Origin: JAGIBJ01 sp032119595
GTDB taxonomy: Bacteria; Actinomycetota; Thermoleophilia; Solirubrobacterales; Solirubrobacteraceae
Assembly: GCA_032119595.1 (NCBI GenBank)
Contig: JAUMBQ010000001.1
Span: 372,001 to 436,000, forward strand
DNA: 64,000 nucleotides
Reading direction: 5' to 3'
In this document: piece after piece, positions 8,045 to 16,625 of the stretch
Numbering within the stretch: the stretch's first letter is position 1
How the letters are laid out: each line of letters starts with the position of its first letter
Made by a program: the position numbers and the translations under genes
Notes under the pieces: model-generated
Seen by the model: the letters and a program-made list of their open reading frames with translations, nothing else
Database searches by the model: none
Told to the model about the DNA's origin: nothing

Positions 8045-9790
8045 TTAGGCCTTCTTCGCTCGTTTGCGCTGCGGCGGGAGGTCCGTGATGGTGCCTTCGA
8101 GCATCTCGGCGGCGAGCATGATCGACTCCGACAGCGTCGGGTGCGCGTGGATCGTGAGCGCGAGATCGCCGACATCGGCGCCCATCTCCATCGCGAAGCC
8201 TGGCTCGGCGATGAGTTCACCGGCACCAGGGCCGACGATGCCCGCGCCGAGGATCCGGCGGCTCGCGGGGTCGATGAGGAGCTTGGTGCGGCCGGCGGCG
8301 CCGTCGATCGCAAGGGCGCGGCCCGACGCAGCCCACGGGAACGCGGCAACCTCATAGTCCGTGCCGTCGGCCTTGGCCTGCGTCTCGGTGAGGCCGACCC
8401 AGGCCACCTCCGGATCGGTGTAGGCGACCGATGGGATCCCGCGCGCGTCGAAGGTGACGTTCTCTCCGGCGATGACCTCGGCCGCCACGTGCGCCTCGTG
8501 CGACGCCTTGTGGGCGAGCATCGGACCCCCGACGATGTCGCCGATGGCAAGGATGTGCGGCACGTTCGTGCGGAGCTGCTCGTCGACCGGCACGAAGCCT
8601 CGCTCATCGACGTGCACTCCCGTGGTGTCGAGCCCGAGACCTTTGCCGTTCGGCGCGCGGCCGACGGACACGAGCACGGCATCGAAGACGGCTGGCTCGG
8701 GCGGAGCCTTGCCGTCGGCCGTGCCGGACGCAAAGGTCACATGCAGGCCGTCGTCTTTGGCCTCGACGGCGTCGACCTTCACACCCGTGTGGATGGCCTC
8801 GTACCGCCCGGCGATGCGCGCTTGAAGCGGCTTGACTAGGTCACGGTCGCAGCCTGGGATGAGTCCGTCCGAGAGCTCGACCACCGTCACGTTGGACCCG
8901 ATCGCGTCGTAGACGGTCGCCATTTCGAGCCCGATGATGCCGCCGCCGATCACGAGGAGCCGGTCCGGGATCGAGCGCAGCTCGAGCGCTGAGGTGGAGT
9001 CCCACACGCGATCGTCGTCGTAAGGGATGCCAGGCAATTGCACGACTGAGGAGCCGGCCGCGATGATCGCGTGATCGAACGAAACGACGGTGGTCTTGGC
9101 GTCGGTATCGCCCGACGCAGCAGTGGTCACGGTGAGGTGGCGGTCGTCCGTGAAGACGCCCTCGCCCGTCACGACCGTGACCTTGCGGCGCTTCGCCATG
9201 CCTTCGACGCCCTGCGTCAGCTTCCCAACGACCTCGTCCTTGAATGCACGCAGCGCGTCCAAGTCGATCTGCGGCTCGCCGAAGGTGATTCCATGTCCCG
9301 CCGATGCCTCCGCTTCGGCGATGATCTTGGCCTGATGCAGGAGCGCTTTGCTGGGGATGCAGCCGACGTTCAGGCACACCCCACCGAGCGTCTCGTACCG
9401 CTCGACGAGCACCACTTCGAGCCCGAGATCGGCGGCCCGGAACGCGGCGGAATACCCGCCAGGGCCTGAACCGAGCACGAGGACCTGGGCGTGAACGTCG
9501 CCCCTGGCGGTTTCGGAGGACTCAGCGGACTCGGCAGGCTCAACGCCGCCGCTGGCCTCGACGACCGCGATGACGGTCCCCTCGGAGACCCTGTCGCCGA
9601 TCGCCACCCTGATCTCCTTGACGACGCCAGCGATCGGCGACGGCACTTCGAACGTGGCCTTGTCGGATTCGATCTCGACGAGCCCCTGCTCCACCTCGAC
9701 GGTGTCGCCCACGGCGACGAGCACGTCGACGATCGGGATGTCGGTGAAGTCCCCGATGTCCGGGACCGCAATCTCTTGCGCGGCGCTCAT
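8045..9790 (-). CDS. lpdA: Dihydrolipoyl dehydrogenase with N-terminal lipoyl domain (PDH E3)
   Basis: E3 of the pyruvate dehydrogenase complex. It reoxidises dihydrolipoamide with FAD and NAD+. Residues 1-85 are a lipoyl domain with the lipoylated Lys in ESDKATFE (about Lys44). After an acidic Ser/Glu linker comes the flavoprotein: FAD motif GSGPGGYSAAFRAADLG, redox disulfide GGVCLNVGCIPSK (Cys139 and Cys144), NAD motif GGGIIGLEMATVYDAIG, and the C-terminal interface with HAHPTLSE, whose His-Pro is the catalytic acid/base pair. ATG at 9790 is chosen because AGGA sits about 8 bases upstream. It is the third gene of the aceE-aceF-lpdA operon, 52 bases after aceF. Its lipoyl domain is nearly identical to that of AceF, which suggests a duplicated or converted segment. 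Confidence 0.95.
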   Translation of the reverse strand: MSAAQEIAVPDIGDFTDIPIVDVLVAVGDTVEVEQGLVEIESDKATFEVPSPIAGVVKEIRVAIGDRVSEGTVIAVVEASGGVEPAESAESSETARGDVHAQVLVLGSGPGGYSAAFRAADLGLEVVLVERYETLGGVCLNVGCIPSKALLHQAKIIAEAEASAGHGITFGEPQIDLDALRAFKDEVVGKLTQGVEGMAKRRKVTVVTGEGVFTDDRHLTVTTAASGDTDAKTTVVSFDHAIIAAGSSVVQLPGIPYDDDRVWDSTSALELRSIPDRLLVIGGGIIGLEMATVYDAIGSNVTVVELSDGLIPGCDRDLVKPLQARIAGRYEAIHTGVKVDAVEAKDDGLHVTFASGTADGKAPPEPAVFDAVLVSVGRAPNGKGLGLDTTGVHVDERGFVPVDEQLRTNVPHILAIGDIVGGPMLAHKASHEAHVAAEVIAGENVTFDARGIPSVAYTDPEVAWVGLTETQAKADGTDYEVAAFPWAASGRALAIDGAAGRTKLLIDPASRRILGAGIVGPGAGELIAEPGFAMEMGADVGDLALTIHAHPTLSESIMLAAEMLEGTITDLPPQRKRAKKA

Positions 9791-9842
9791 CGCTGGTTCC
9801 TGGTGCTCGCGGGATTGATCGAGTCGATACGGAGGGTGCGCA

Positions 9843-11093
9843 TCACAGCAAGACCCGCCGGAAGTCACTGAGCGACTTCGCGAGATGGACCACGAAGCGG
9901 GCCGCGAGCGCGCCGTCGATCACGCGATGGTCGTAGGAGAGCGACAGCGGCAACATCAGTCGGGGTTCGAACGCGGTGCCGTTCCACACCGGCTTCATCG
10001 ACGACCGCACCACGCCGAGGATCGCGACCTCCGGGGCGTTGACGATCGGCGTGAACGACGTGCCCCCGATGCCACCGAGGCTCGAGATCGAGAAGTTCCC
10101 GCCGCTCATCTGTGCCGGACCGAGCTTGCCGGCGCGCGCCTTGGACGACAGCTCGGTGACCTCGGCCGCGAGCTCCAGGACGCCCTTCTTGTCGACGTCT
10201 CGGACAACCGGGACGACCAGCCCATTCGGCGTGTCGGCTGCAAACCCGACGTTGTAGAAGTGCTTCACGACGAGTTCGTCGCCATCCAGCGACGCGTTGA
10301 ACCGCGGGAACGCCTGGAGCGATGCCACGCTCGCCTTGAGGAGGAGCGCGACCATCGTCACCTTGACGTCCTTCTGCTCCGCGTTGAGCTGCTTGCGGAA
10401 GGCTTCGAGCTCGGTGATGTCGGCGTCGTCGTTGTGCGTGACGTGCGGGATCCGCACCCAGTTGCGCGCGAGATTCGCGGCTGAGATCTTCTGGATCTTC
10501 GACAGCGGCTCTCGCGAGACGGGACCGAGCTTCTCGAAGTTCACCTTGGGCCACGGCGCGAGGCCCAGGGCATCGTCGGCGGCCGCGGCCTGACCGGTGA
10601 CGCCAGCGCCCGCGGGACGCTCGGTGGAGCTGAACCCTTCGACATCGGCCTTGGTGATTCGCCCCTTCTCGCCGGTGCCGTGCACCTGGCTCAGGTCGAC
10701 GCCCCGCTCGCGAGCGAGTCGACGAACCGTCGGGCTGGCGTACGGCGACGCGGCCTTGCCGGTCGACGTATTCGCATCGGGAGCAGGGGTCGCCGCCTTC
10801 TGCGTCGGCGATCCGCTCTCACGCTTGCCGGCATCGGCGTCGGAGGCCTCGGCCCCGCCCGCGCCGCCAGCCTCGATAACGGCGATCACGGCGCCTTCAG
10901 AGACCTTGTCGCCAACCGCGACCTTGATCTCCTTCACTACGCCCGCAACCGTCGACGGCACCTCGAAGGTCGCCTTGTCGGACTCGAGTTCAACGAGGCC
11001 CTGCTCCACCTCGACCGTGTCGCCCACCGCGACCAGCACCTCGATGATCGGGATGTCGGTGAAGTCCCCGATATCGGGCACGGCAACCTGCAT
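9843..11093 (-). CDS. aceF: Dihydrolipoamide acetyltransferase (PDH E2)
   Basis: E2 core of pyruvate dehydrogenase. It transfers the acetyl group from lipoamide to CoA. One lipoyl domain occupies residues 1-78 (ESDKATFE, Lys40). A Gly/Ala/Ser linker leads to the E1/E3-binding domain (ASPTVRRLARERGVDL and GTGEKGRITKADVEGF, roughly 125-165). The catalytic domain from about 190 ends with the active-site DHRVIDGA. At 416 residues with a single lipoyl domain it is a short AceF. ATG at 11093 is preferred because it shares its A with the aceE stop (TGATG), the sign of translational coupling; an in-frame GTG lies 12 bases upstream at 11105. Confidence 0.95.
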   Translation of the reverse strand: MQVAVPDIGDFTDIPIIEVLVAVGDTVEVEQGLVELESDKATFEVPSTVAGVVKEIKVAVGDKVSEGAVIAVIEAGGAGGAEASDADAGKRESGSPTQKAATPAPDANTSTGKAASPYASPTVRRLARERGVDLSQVHGTGEKGRITKADVEGFSSTERPAGAGVTGQAAAADDALGLAPWPKVNFEKLGPVSREPLSKIQKISAANLARNWVRIPHVTHNDDADITELEAFRKQLNAEQKDVKVTMVALLLKASVASLQAFPRFNASLDGDELVVKHFYNVGFAADTPNGLVVPVVRDVDKKGVLELAAEVTELSSKARAGKLGPAQMSGGNFSISSLGGIGGTSFTPIVNAPEVAILGVVRSSMKPVWNGTAFEPRLMLPLSLSYDHRVIDGALAARFVVHLAKSLSDFRRVLL

Positions 11094-13762
11094 CAGCGCA
11101 GCCACGGGGCAGCTCCATCCGTATCGATGTCGTACTTGTCGATCGCCTTGGCGACCAGCTTCCGGTCGATCTCACCGTCGGCGGCGAGCTGACTGAGCGC
11201 GGCGACCACCACGTGGAACCGGTCAACCTCGAAGAACTTGCGTAGCGCGACGCGGTAGTCGGAGCGGCCGAAGCCGTCGGTGCCGAGCACGCTGTAGCTG
11301 CCTTTCACCCACGGCCGGATCTGGTCGGCGAAGCTGCGCACGTAGTCGGTCGCCGCGATCACTGGCTCGTCTTCGCTGAGCTGCTGCTCCACGTAGCTCG
11401 GTTTGGCCTTCGCCTTCGGGTGCAGTCGGTTCTCGCGCTCGACCGCGAGGCCGTCCCGACGCAGCTCGGTGAACGACGTGACGCTCCAGACATCGGACTC
11501 GATCTCGAAGTCGGCCCGCAGCAGGTCGGCGGCCGCCAAGACCTCGCGCAGGATCGTCCCGGACCCCAGAAGCTGCACGACGGGGTTGTCGGTGTTGTCC
11601 CGATCGGCCTCCGCGATGCGGTGCATCCCGCGCAGGATGCCTTCCTCTGAGCCCTCCGGCAGCGCCGGTTGGCTGTAGTTCTCGTTCATCACCGTGAGGT
11701 AGAAGAAGACGTCCTCGCGCTCGGTCACCATCCGGCGCAGGCCGTCGTGCACGATCACGGCGAGTTCGTACGCGTAGGTCGGGTCGTAGGCGACGCAGTT
11801 GGGGATGAGCGCTGCCTGGATGTGGCTGTGGCCATCCTCGTGCTGGAGCCCCTCGCCGTTGAGCGTCGTGCGTCCAGCCGTGCCACCAATCAGGAAGCCG
11901 CGAGCGCGAGAGTCGCCGGCGGCCCAGGCGAGGTCGCCGACCCGCTGGAACCCGAACATCGAGTAGTAGATGTAAAACGGGATCGTCTGCACGCCGTGGT
12001 TGGCGTACGACGTCGCCGCGGCGATCCAGGAGGAGAAGGCGCCCGGCTCGTTGATGCCCTCCTGGAGGATCTGGCCGTGCTCGTCCTCCTTGTAGAACAT
12101 GAGCTGGTCGGCGTCCTCGGGTGAGTAGAGCTGCCCGACCTGGCTGAAGATGCCGTACTGGCGGAACATGCCCTCCATGCCGAAGGTGCGCGACTCGTCC
12201 GGCACGATCGGCACGACGTGCTTGCCGACCTTCTTGTCGCGCAGCAGCGTCGCGAGGATCCGGACGAACGCCATCGTCGTAGAAATCTCGCGGTCCGGGC
12301 CGGTCCCGTCGAGCTGGTTGTGGAACGCGCTCAGCTCGGGGATCTCGAGCTTCGGCGCGTCGATGCGACGCTGCGGCAGGCTCCCGCCGAGAGCCTCGCG
12401 GCGTTCACGCAGGTAGGTCATCTCGGGCGAGTCGTCGGCCGGCTTCAGGAACGAGCCCTGCTTGGCTTCCTCGTCGCTGAGGTCGAGGGCGAAGCGGTCG
12501 CGGAAGGCGATGAGCGTTTCCGGCGTCATCTTCTTCTGCTGATGGGTGATGTTCTGCCCTTCGCCGGAGGCCCCCATGCCGTAGCCCTTGATCGTCTTGG
12601 CGAGGATGACCGTCGGCTGGCCCGTGTCGGCCGCGACCGCCTCGGCGTAGGCCGCGTAGACCTTGCTCGGGTCGTGGCCGCCGCGGTTGAGCGAGAAGAT
12701 CTTCTCGTCGCTCCAGTCCTTCACGCGCTCGGCCAGCTCGGGGTACTTCCCGAAGAACTTCTCTCGCACGAAGGCGCCGTCGTGGCTCTTGAAGCCCTGG
12801 TATTCGCCGTCGACGGCCTCCTCCATGCGGCGCACGAGCAGGCCGTCGTCGTCGCGCTCCAGGAGCTCGTCCCACTTGGAGCCCCAGATCACCTTGATCA
12901 CGTTCCAGCCGGCGCCGTGGAAGTTCGTCTCGAGCTCCTGGATGATCTTGCCGTTGCCGCGGACCGGTCCGTCGAGGCGCTGCAGGTTGCAGTTCACGAC
13001 GAACACGAGGTTGTCGAGCTTCTCCCGGCCGGCCAGTGAGATCGCGCCCATCGACTCGGGCTCGTCCATCTCACCGTCGCCCATGAACGCCCAGACCTTG
13101 CGGTCGCTGCTGGCCAGGTGTCCGCGCCCCTGGAGGTACTTCATGAAGCGCGCCTGGTAGATCGCCATGAGCGGCCCGAGGCCCATCGACACCGTCGGGA
13201 ACTGCCAGAACTCGGGCATCAGCCACGGGTGCGGATACGACGAGAGCCCCGGCCCGAGGGCCTCCTGCCGGAAGCGCCGCATCTGGTCTTCCGTGAAGCG
13301 GCCTTCCAGGAAGGCGCGAGCGTAGATCCCCGGCGACGAATGGCCTTGGATGTAGATGAGGTCGCCGCGGTTGGTGTCGGTCGGCGCGCGCCAGAAGTGG
13401 TTGAAGCCCGTCTCGTAGAGCGTGGCGGCCGACTGGTAGCTGGCGATGTGGCCGCCGAGTTCGGAGCTGGTCGCGTTGCCCTGGAGCACCGTGGCCATCG
13501 CGTTCCAGCGCACGAGCGAGCGAAGGCGACGCTCGATGGCCGGATCGCCGGGGAGTTCGGGCTGGCGACCAACCGCAATCGTGTTGACGTACGGCGTCGA
13601 GAGATCGTCGGCGGGATGCAGGCCACGCAGGCGGGCGTCCGCGAAGAGCGCTCCCAGGAGTTCGGCCGCGCGCTCCGGTCCGCGTTCGCGGATCACGGCG
13701 TCAAGCGCCTCGAGCCACTCCTGGGTCTCGGCGGGATCGACGTCATCGGGGGCTACACCCAT
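11093..13762 (-). CDS. aceE: Pyruvate dehydrogenase E1, homodimeric type
   Basis: ThDP-dependent decarboxylation of pyruvate and reductive acetylation of E2, linking glycolysis to the TCA cycle. The 889-residue length is right for the homodimeric enzyme. Recognisable blocks are GGHIASYQSAATLYETGFNH near the N terminus, the ThDP motif GDGEMDEPE (starting at residue 228) with its partner VVNCNLQ, KTIKGYGMG, and MEGMFRQYGIF with the YKEDEHGQILQEGINE segment. It heads the operon; the stop codon overlaps the aceF start by one base. No strong Shine-Dalgarno lies before ATG 13762. It is divergent from the secreted CsgG-like protein, with 121 bases between them. Confidence 0.96.
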   Translation of the reverse strand: MGVAPDDVDPAETQEWLEALDAVIRERGPERAAELLGALFADARLRGLHPADDLSTPYVNTIAVGRQPELPGDPAIERRLRSLVRWNAMATVLQGNATSSELGGHIASYQSAATLYETGFNHFWRAPTDTNRGDLIYIQGHSSPGIYARAFLEGRFTEDQMRRFRQEALGPGLSSYPHPWLMPEFWQFPTVSMGLGPLMAIYQARFMKYLQGRGHLASSDRKVWAFMGDGEMDEPESMGAISLAGREKLDNLVFVVNCNLQRLDGPVRGNGKIIQELETNFHGAGWNVIKVIWGSKWDELLERDDDGLLVRRMEEAVDGEYQGFKSHDGAFVREKFFGKYPELAERVKDWSDEKIFSLNRGGHDPSKVYAAYAEAVAADTGQPTVILAKTIKGYGMGASGEGQNITHQQKKMTPETLIAFRDRFALDLSDEEAKQGSFLKPADDSPEMTYLRERREALGGSLPQRRIDAPKLEIPELSAFHNQLDGTGPDREISTTMAFVRILATLLRDKKVGKHVVPIVPDESRTFGMEGMFRQYGIFSQVGQLYSPEDADQLMFYKEDEHGQILQEGINEPGAFSSWIAAATSYANHGVQTIPFYIYYSMFGFQRVGDLAWAAGDSRARGFLIGGTAGRTTLNGEGLQHEDGHSHIQAALIPNCVAYDPTYAYELAVIVHDGLRRMVTEREDVFFYLTVMNENYSQPALPEGSEEGILRGMHRIAEADRDNTDNPVVQLLGSGTILREVLAAADLLRADFEIESDVWSVTSFTELRRDGLAVERENRLHPKAKAKPSYVEQQLSEDEPVIAATDYVRSFADQIRPWVKGSYSVLGTDGFGRSDYRVALRKFFEVDRFHVVVAALSQLAADGEIDRKLVAKAIDKYDIDTDGAAPWLR

Positions 13763-13883
13763 GCGGTCCAGTCAAGCACCCTCCGCCGAAACCGTCGTCA
13801 AGTTCTCGGTCACGGCGGACATTCGGGCGACGCGGAGGCCTCAAGAGGTCGCTGAACGGCCCTGCTCCGGATACGCTCGCGCC

Positions 13884-15305
13884 GTGCCTCCCTTCAGGAT
13901 TCCGGTCGTTGTCGCTCTTGCCGGCCTGGCGCTCGCGAGCTCGGCCACGGTCGGGTCAGTCGCGGCCACGACGCCGGCGCGCATGGGCACGGTGTCCGGC
14001 ACGGTGAGCGGGTCGCTGCCGAAAGCGGGCCAAGGCCGCGTGATCGTGACGGCCATCGACGCGGCGTCCGGAGCGGTCGCCGATATGGAAACGGCCGACG
14101 GCAAGGGGCGTTTCGCGCTCAGCGTCGGCGGCGGCGCCTACGCGGTCACCACCACGGTCGTGCGCCCCCAGGCTGCGGTCGTCACGCAGTCCGCGGCGGT
14201 GTCGGTCAAAGCCGGCAAGACGCGCCGCAAGGTCGCGCTGAAGGTCAAGAAGCCGAAGTCCGGGACGGCGCCCGCCAAGAAGTCGTTGGCCTCGGTCACC
14301 GCATCCCGCACCAGCGCTGGTGCCACGCTTGCCAGGGACTCCGCCAGCCGGTCGTTCGTCACCGAGCGCGGCAAGGGCGACGCCAGCGTCACGGCCTACA
14401 AGGTCGAGGAGTTCACGGGCGCGCCAGCGGAGTACTCCAACCTCAACCGCGGCCTGAGCAACATGCTCGCCACCGACCTCTTCATCGGCGACAAGTGCGG
14501 CATGAAGCAGGTGGTCGGCGAGGCCGGGCGCACGATGATCAAGAAGGAGCTGGACTTCCAGAAGTCCGGCTACACCGACAAGAACACGCGGGTCAAACGC
14601 GACTTCATCATCGCCGACGTGAGCGTCGGCGGCACGATCGCGGCCGGCCCTTCGGCAGGCACGGTCGCCGTGCGCGTCGTCCTCACCGACACCAGGACCG
14701 GAGGCACGATCAGCACCGTCGACGCGACGATGCGAGTAGCCGACCTCTTCACCGACCAAGACCAGCTCGCGAAGGCCGTGTCCGAGCGGCTCTGCCGTCG
14801 GCCGGCGTCCTACGACGTCGCCCTCAAGATCAACGGTATCGGCGAGTTCGCGACCCACAGCACCGCTGGCGCCATCACGACGAACGTGATCGCGCTCTCG
14901 GGTGGCGCAGCACCCCCGACGACGTGGGTCGGGAACGGCACCTACGTGTGGGATTCCTTGACTTTCGCGTCCAAGACCGAGTGCAGCTACCTCGCGCCGA
15001 TCCCGGGTGCGGGCACGTGGCAGGCGACCGTCGCCTTCGTGAGCGACCAGCAGGTGCGCGTCGACTGGTCGACCGGCAACGATGGCCCGGGAGCGATCTC
15101 GACGGCCTCAGTGAGCTGTCCCAAAGCCGGCGCGATTCCAGGCCAGCCCGGCCCGAATTTGGTTACCACCAGCGGCACCAACATCCTGCTCCCGATTGGT
15201 GGCGGGACCGCTCCGGTCACCGGCGGCTTCATCTCCGGCGGCGATGGCTGGACCAACACCGGCACGCTCACGCTGACGCCGGTGTGGGGCCAGCAGGGCC
15301 CGTAG
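13884..15305 (+). CDS. Secreted protein with carboxypeptidase-regulatory-like and CsgG-like regions
   Basis: A 473-residue exported protein. GTG at 13884 gives a clean signal peptide (residues 1-28, RIPVVVALAGLALASSATVG). Residues 35-100 resemble a carboxypeptidase regulatory beta-sandwich (GTVSGTVSGSLPKAGQGRVIVTAID, GRFALSVGGGAYAV). A Lys/Ala-rich basic linker follows. Residues about 160-300 look like a CsgG/TolB-type domain: short-lived segment NLNRGLSNMLATDL, then MIKKELDFQKSGYTD, DFIIADVSVGGTI and TRTGGTISTVDATMRV. The C-terminal part is a Gly/Thr-rich beta region. CsgG proteins are export or assembly factors in diderms; what such a domain does here is unclear. The CsgG assignment is by eye from spacing and motif style. 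Confidence 0.6.
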   Translation: MPPFRIPVVVALAGLALASSATVGSVAATTPARMGTVSGTVSGSLPKAGQGRVIVTAIDAASGAVADMETADGKGRFALSVGGGAYAVTTTVVRPQAAVVTQSAAVSVKAGKTRRKVALKVKKPKSGTAPAKKSLASVTASRTSAGATLARDSASRSFVTERGKGDASVTAYKVEEFTGAPAEYSNLNRGLSNMLATDLFIGDKCGMKQVVGEAGRTMIKKELDFQKSGYTDKNTRVKRDFIIADVSVGGTIAAGPSAGTVAVRVVLTDTRTGGTISTVDATMRVADLFTDQDQLAKAVSERLCRRPASYDVALKINGIGEFATHSTAGAITTNVIALSGGAAPPTTWVGNGTYVWDSLTFASKTECSYLAPIPGAGTWQATVAFVSDQQVRVDWSTGNDGPGAISTASVSCPKAGAIPGQPGPNLVTTSGTNILLPIGGGTAPVTGGFISGGDGWTNTGTLTLTPVWGQQGP

Positions 15306-15345
15306 GTGGACGCCGAGTCCGCCCCCGCCCAGGCTGGCTGGCGGT

Positions 15346-15876
15346 TCAGCCCTTGAGCGTCGCTCGCAGTCTGGCCTTCGGGCGTCCGGTGCGAGGGTCC
15401 GGGCCTCCGAAGCCGTCGGCGGTGAAGCCGAACTTCGCATAGAAGCGCACCGCGACCTCGTTCTCGGCGAGCACCCAGAGCGTGACGACTTCACAGCCCG
15501 CGCCCGCGAGCTCCTCCAGCGCCTTGGTCATGAGTGCCGAACCGATGCCGTTCCCCCAGCGCGACGGATCGACGTAGAGCGCGGCGATCTCGCCGGTCCC
15601 CGGCCGCTGATCGGCATCGCGGCTGACCGTCGCCACGGAACAGAACCCCACGGCCTTGGCACGCTGCTCAGCGACGAGCGTGAACGCGACGTCGCTGTCG
15701 CCAGCAAGCAAGTCGCGCCACAGGTCCGTCCGCTCTTGCGGCAAGTCCTCGAGGTTTGGAACCTCCGCTTCCAGACCCTTATAGGCCGCCTCGCGTGCAC
15801 GGGCGTGGACGCGGGCGATGCCCTCGGCGTCGTCCTCGTCGGCGCGGAACACCTCAATGTCGTTTGATCTCGCCAT
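15346..15876 (-). CDS. GNAT-family N-acetyltransferase
   Basis: A 176-residue acetyl-CoA-dependent acetyltransferase. The core has the beta4 strand GEIAALYVDPSRWGNGIGSALM, in which RWGNGIGS is the acetyl-CoA pyrophosphate-binding motif A, followed by VVTLWVLAENEVAVRFYAKFGF (motif B), ending a typical RimI-like fold. The substrate cannot be told. It lies 11 bases downstream of the TetR gene on the same strand and is probably co-transcribed with it, so it may share the control of the palindromic region at 16571-16610. The C terminus (GGPDPRTGRPKARLRATL) is basic. Confidence 0.85.
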   Translation of the reverse strand: MARSNDIEVFRADEDDAEGIARVHARAREAAYKGLEAEVPNLEDLPQERTDLWRDLLAGDSDVAFTLVAEQRAKAVGFCSVATVSRDADQRPGTGEIAALYVDPSRWGNGIGSALMTKALEELAGAGCEVVTLWVLAENEVAVRFYAKFGFTADGFGGPDPRTGRPKARLRATLKG

Positions 15877-15887
15877 AGGGCGTTGCC

Positions 15888-16544
15888 TCAGATTTGGGGA
15901 ATGCCAACGTACATTGCGTGAAGCGCGCGCTGAAGCCGCGGCTCGAACGTGGCCGGCACGAGTTCGAGCAGCGACGGGTCGAGCAGTTCAAGGATCTCCG
16001 GCGGCGTGGTGCAGGTCGACCAGATCGTGCCAGTCAGCAGCGACGTCATCGCGGCTGCTTCGAACGCCTGCTCCTCCGAGAGGTCCGGCATTGCGGCTCG
16101 GAGGGTCATCCCGAAGACGTGCGCGGCGGCGATGGCGGCGATTTTGAAATCGCGCCCGCGCTCGGGCCGCACGTTGTGCTCAAGGGTGCCGGCCATCTGC
16201 GAGAGGAGGTCGGCCAGGAGCGGGCGCTCCGCGGTCGACGCCGCGACGGCGGTGGCCGTGGCGGCCGCGCCTCGGACCTCATTGCGCTCGACCAGCTCGG
16301 CGAAGTCCCGGTTCCACTGCTCCAAGTCGTCGACGAGCAGCTGGAGGTAGATCTCCTCGCGCGTGCCGAAGTACCGCAGCACGTTCGACTTCGCGGTGCC
16401 GACGGCGCTCGCGATGTCGCCGAGCGTCACGTTGCGCACGCCGCGATCGAGGGCGAGCTGGCGCGCGGCGACGCGAATGGCCTGCATGCGCATGGCCTTC
16501 TGCTCCGGACGACGCGCTCGCTCGAAGGTGGGAACGTCGGTCAC
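15888..16544 (-). CDS. TetR-family transcriptional regulator
   Basis: A 218-residue repressor with a well-formed helix-turn-helix at about residues 17-63 (AIRVAARQLALDRGVRNVTL, DIASAVGTAKSNVLRYFGTREEIYL). The C-terminal domain matches TetR_C-type proteins that often control short-chain dehydrogenases. GTG at 16544 is the start; TACGCT lies 7 bases before it and no Shine-Dalgarno is visible, so the mRNA may be leaderless. It is divergent from the dehydrogenase gene at 16626. The 81-base spacer holds a doubled palindromic element, so autoregulation and repression of the dehydrogenase are the likely roles. Confidence 0.88.
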   Translation of the reverse strand: MTDVPTFERARRPEQKAMRMQAIRVAARQLALDRGVRNVTLGDIASAVGTAKSNVLRYFGTREEIYLQLLVDDLEQWNRDFAELVERNEVRGAAATATAVAASTAERPLLADLLSQMAGTLEHNVRPERGRDFKIAAIAAAHVFGMTLRAAMPDLSEEQAFEAAAMTSLLTGTIWSTCTTPPEILELLDPSLLELVPATFEPRLQRALHAMYVGIPQI

Positions 16545-16551
16545 GCCGATC

Positions 16552-16557
16552 AGCGTA
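16552..16557 (-). promoter_or_regulatory. -10-like hexamer for the TetR gene
   Basis: TACGCT on the minus strand ends 7 bases before the GTG at 16544. A TTCTCT element 17 bases upstream falls inside the palindrome, so a repressor bound there would block this promoter. Confidence 0.4.
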
Positions 16558-16570
16558 TCGCAGTCGGAAT

Positions 16571-16610
16571 GTTAAGAGAACGACATTCTCTTGTTAGGAG
16601 AACATCGTTC
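16571..16610. promoter_or_regulatory. Doubled TetR operator between divergent genes
   Basis: GTTAAGAGAACGACATTC (16571-16588) is repeated with 14 of 18 matches as GTTAGGAGAACATCGTTC (16593-16610), exactly 22 bases apart, about two helical turns. The first copy contains a perfect inverted repeat AAGAGAA-N5-TTCTCTT (16574-16592), the second GAAC-N3-GTTC. The element covers the likely -35 regions of both divergent genes. Confidence 0.65.
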
Positions 16611-16619
16611 CGCTAGTTT
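16591..16619 (+). promoter_or_regulatory. Promoter of the first short-chain dehydrogenase gene, leaderless
   Basis: TTGTTA (16591-16596), 17 bases, TAGTTT (16614-16619). The -10 ends 6 bases before the ATG at 16626, so transcription should start at the start codon. There is no Shine-Dalgarno. The promoter overlaps the second operator repeat. Confidence 0.6.
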
Positions 16620-16625
16620 GACCTC

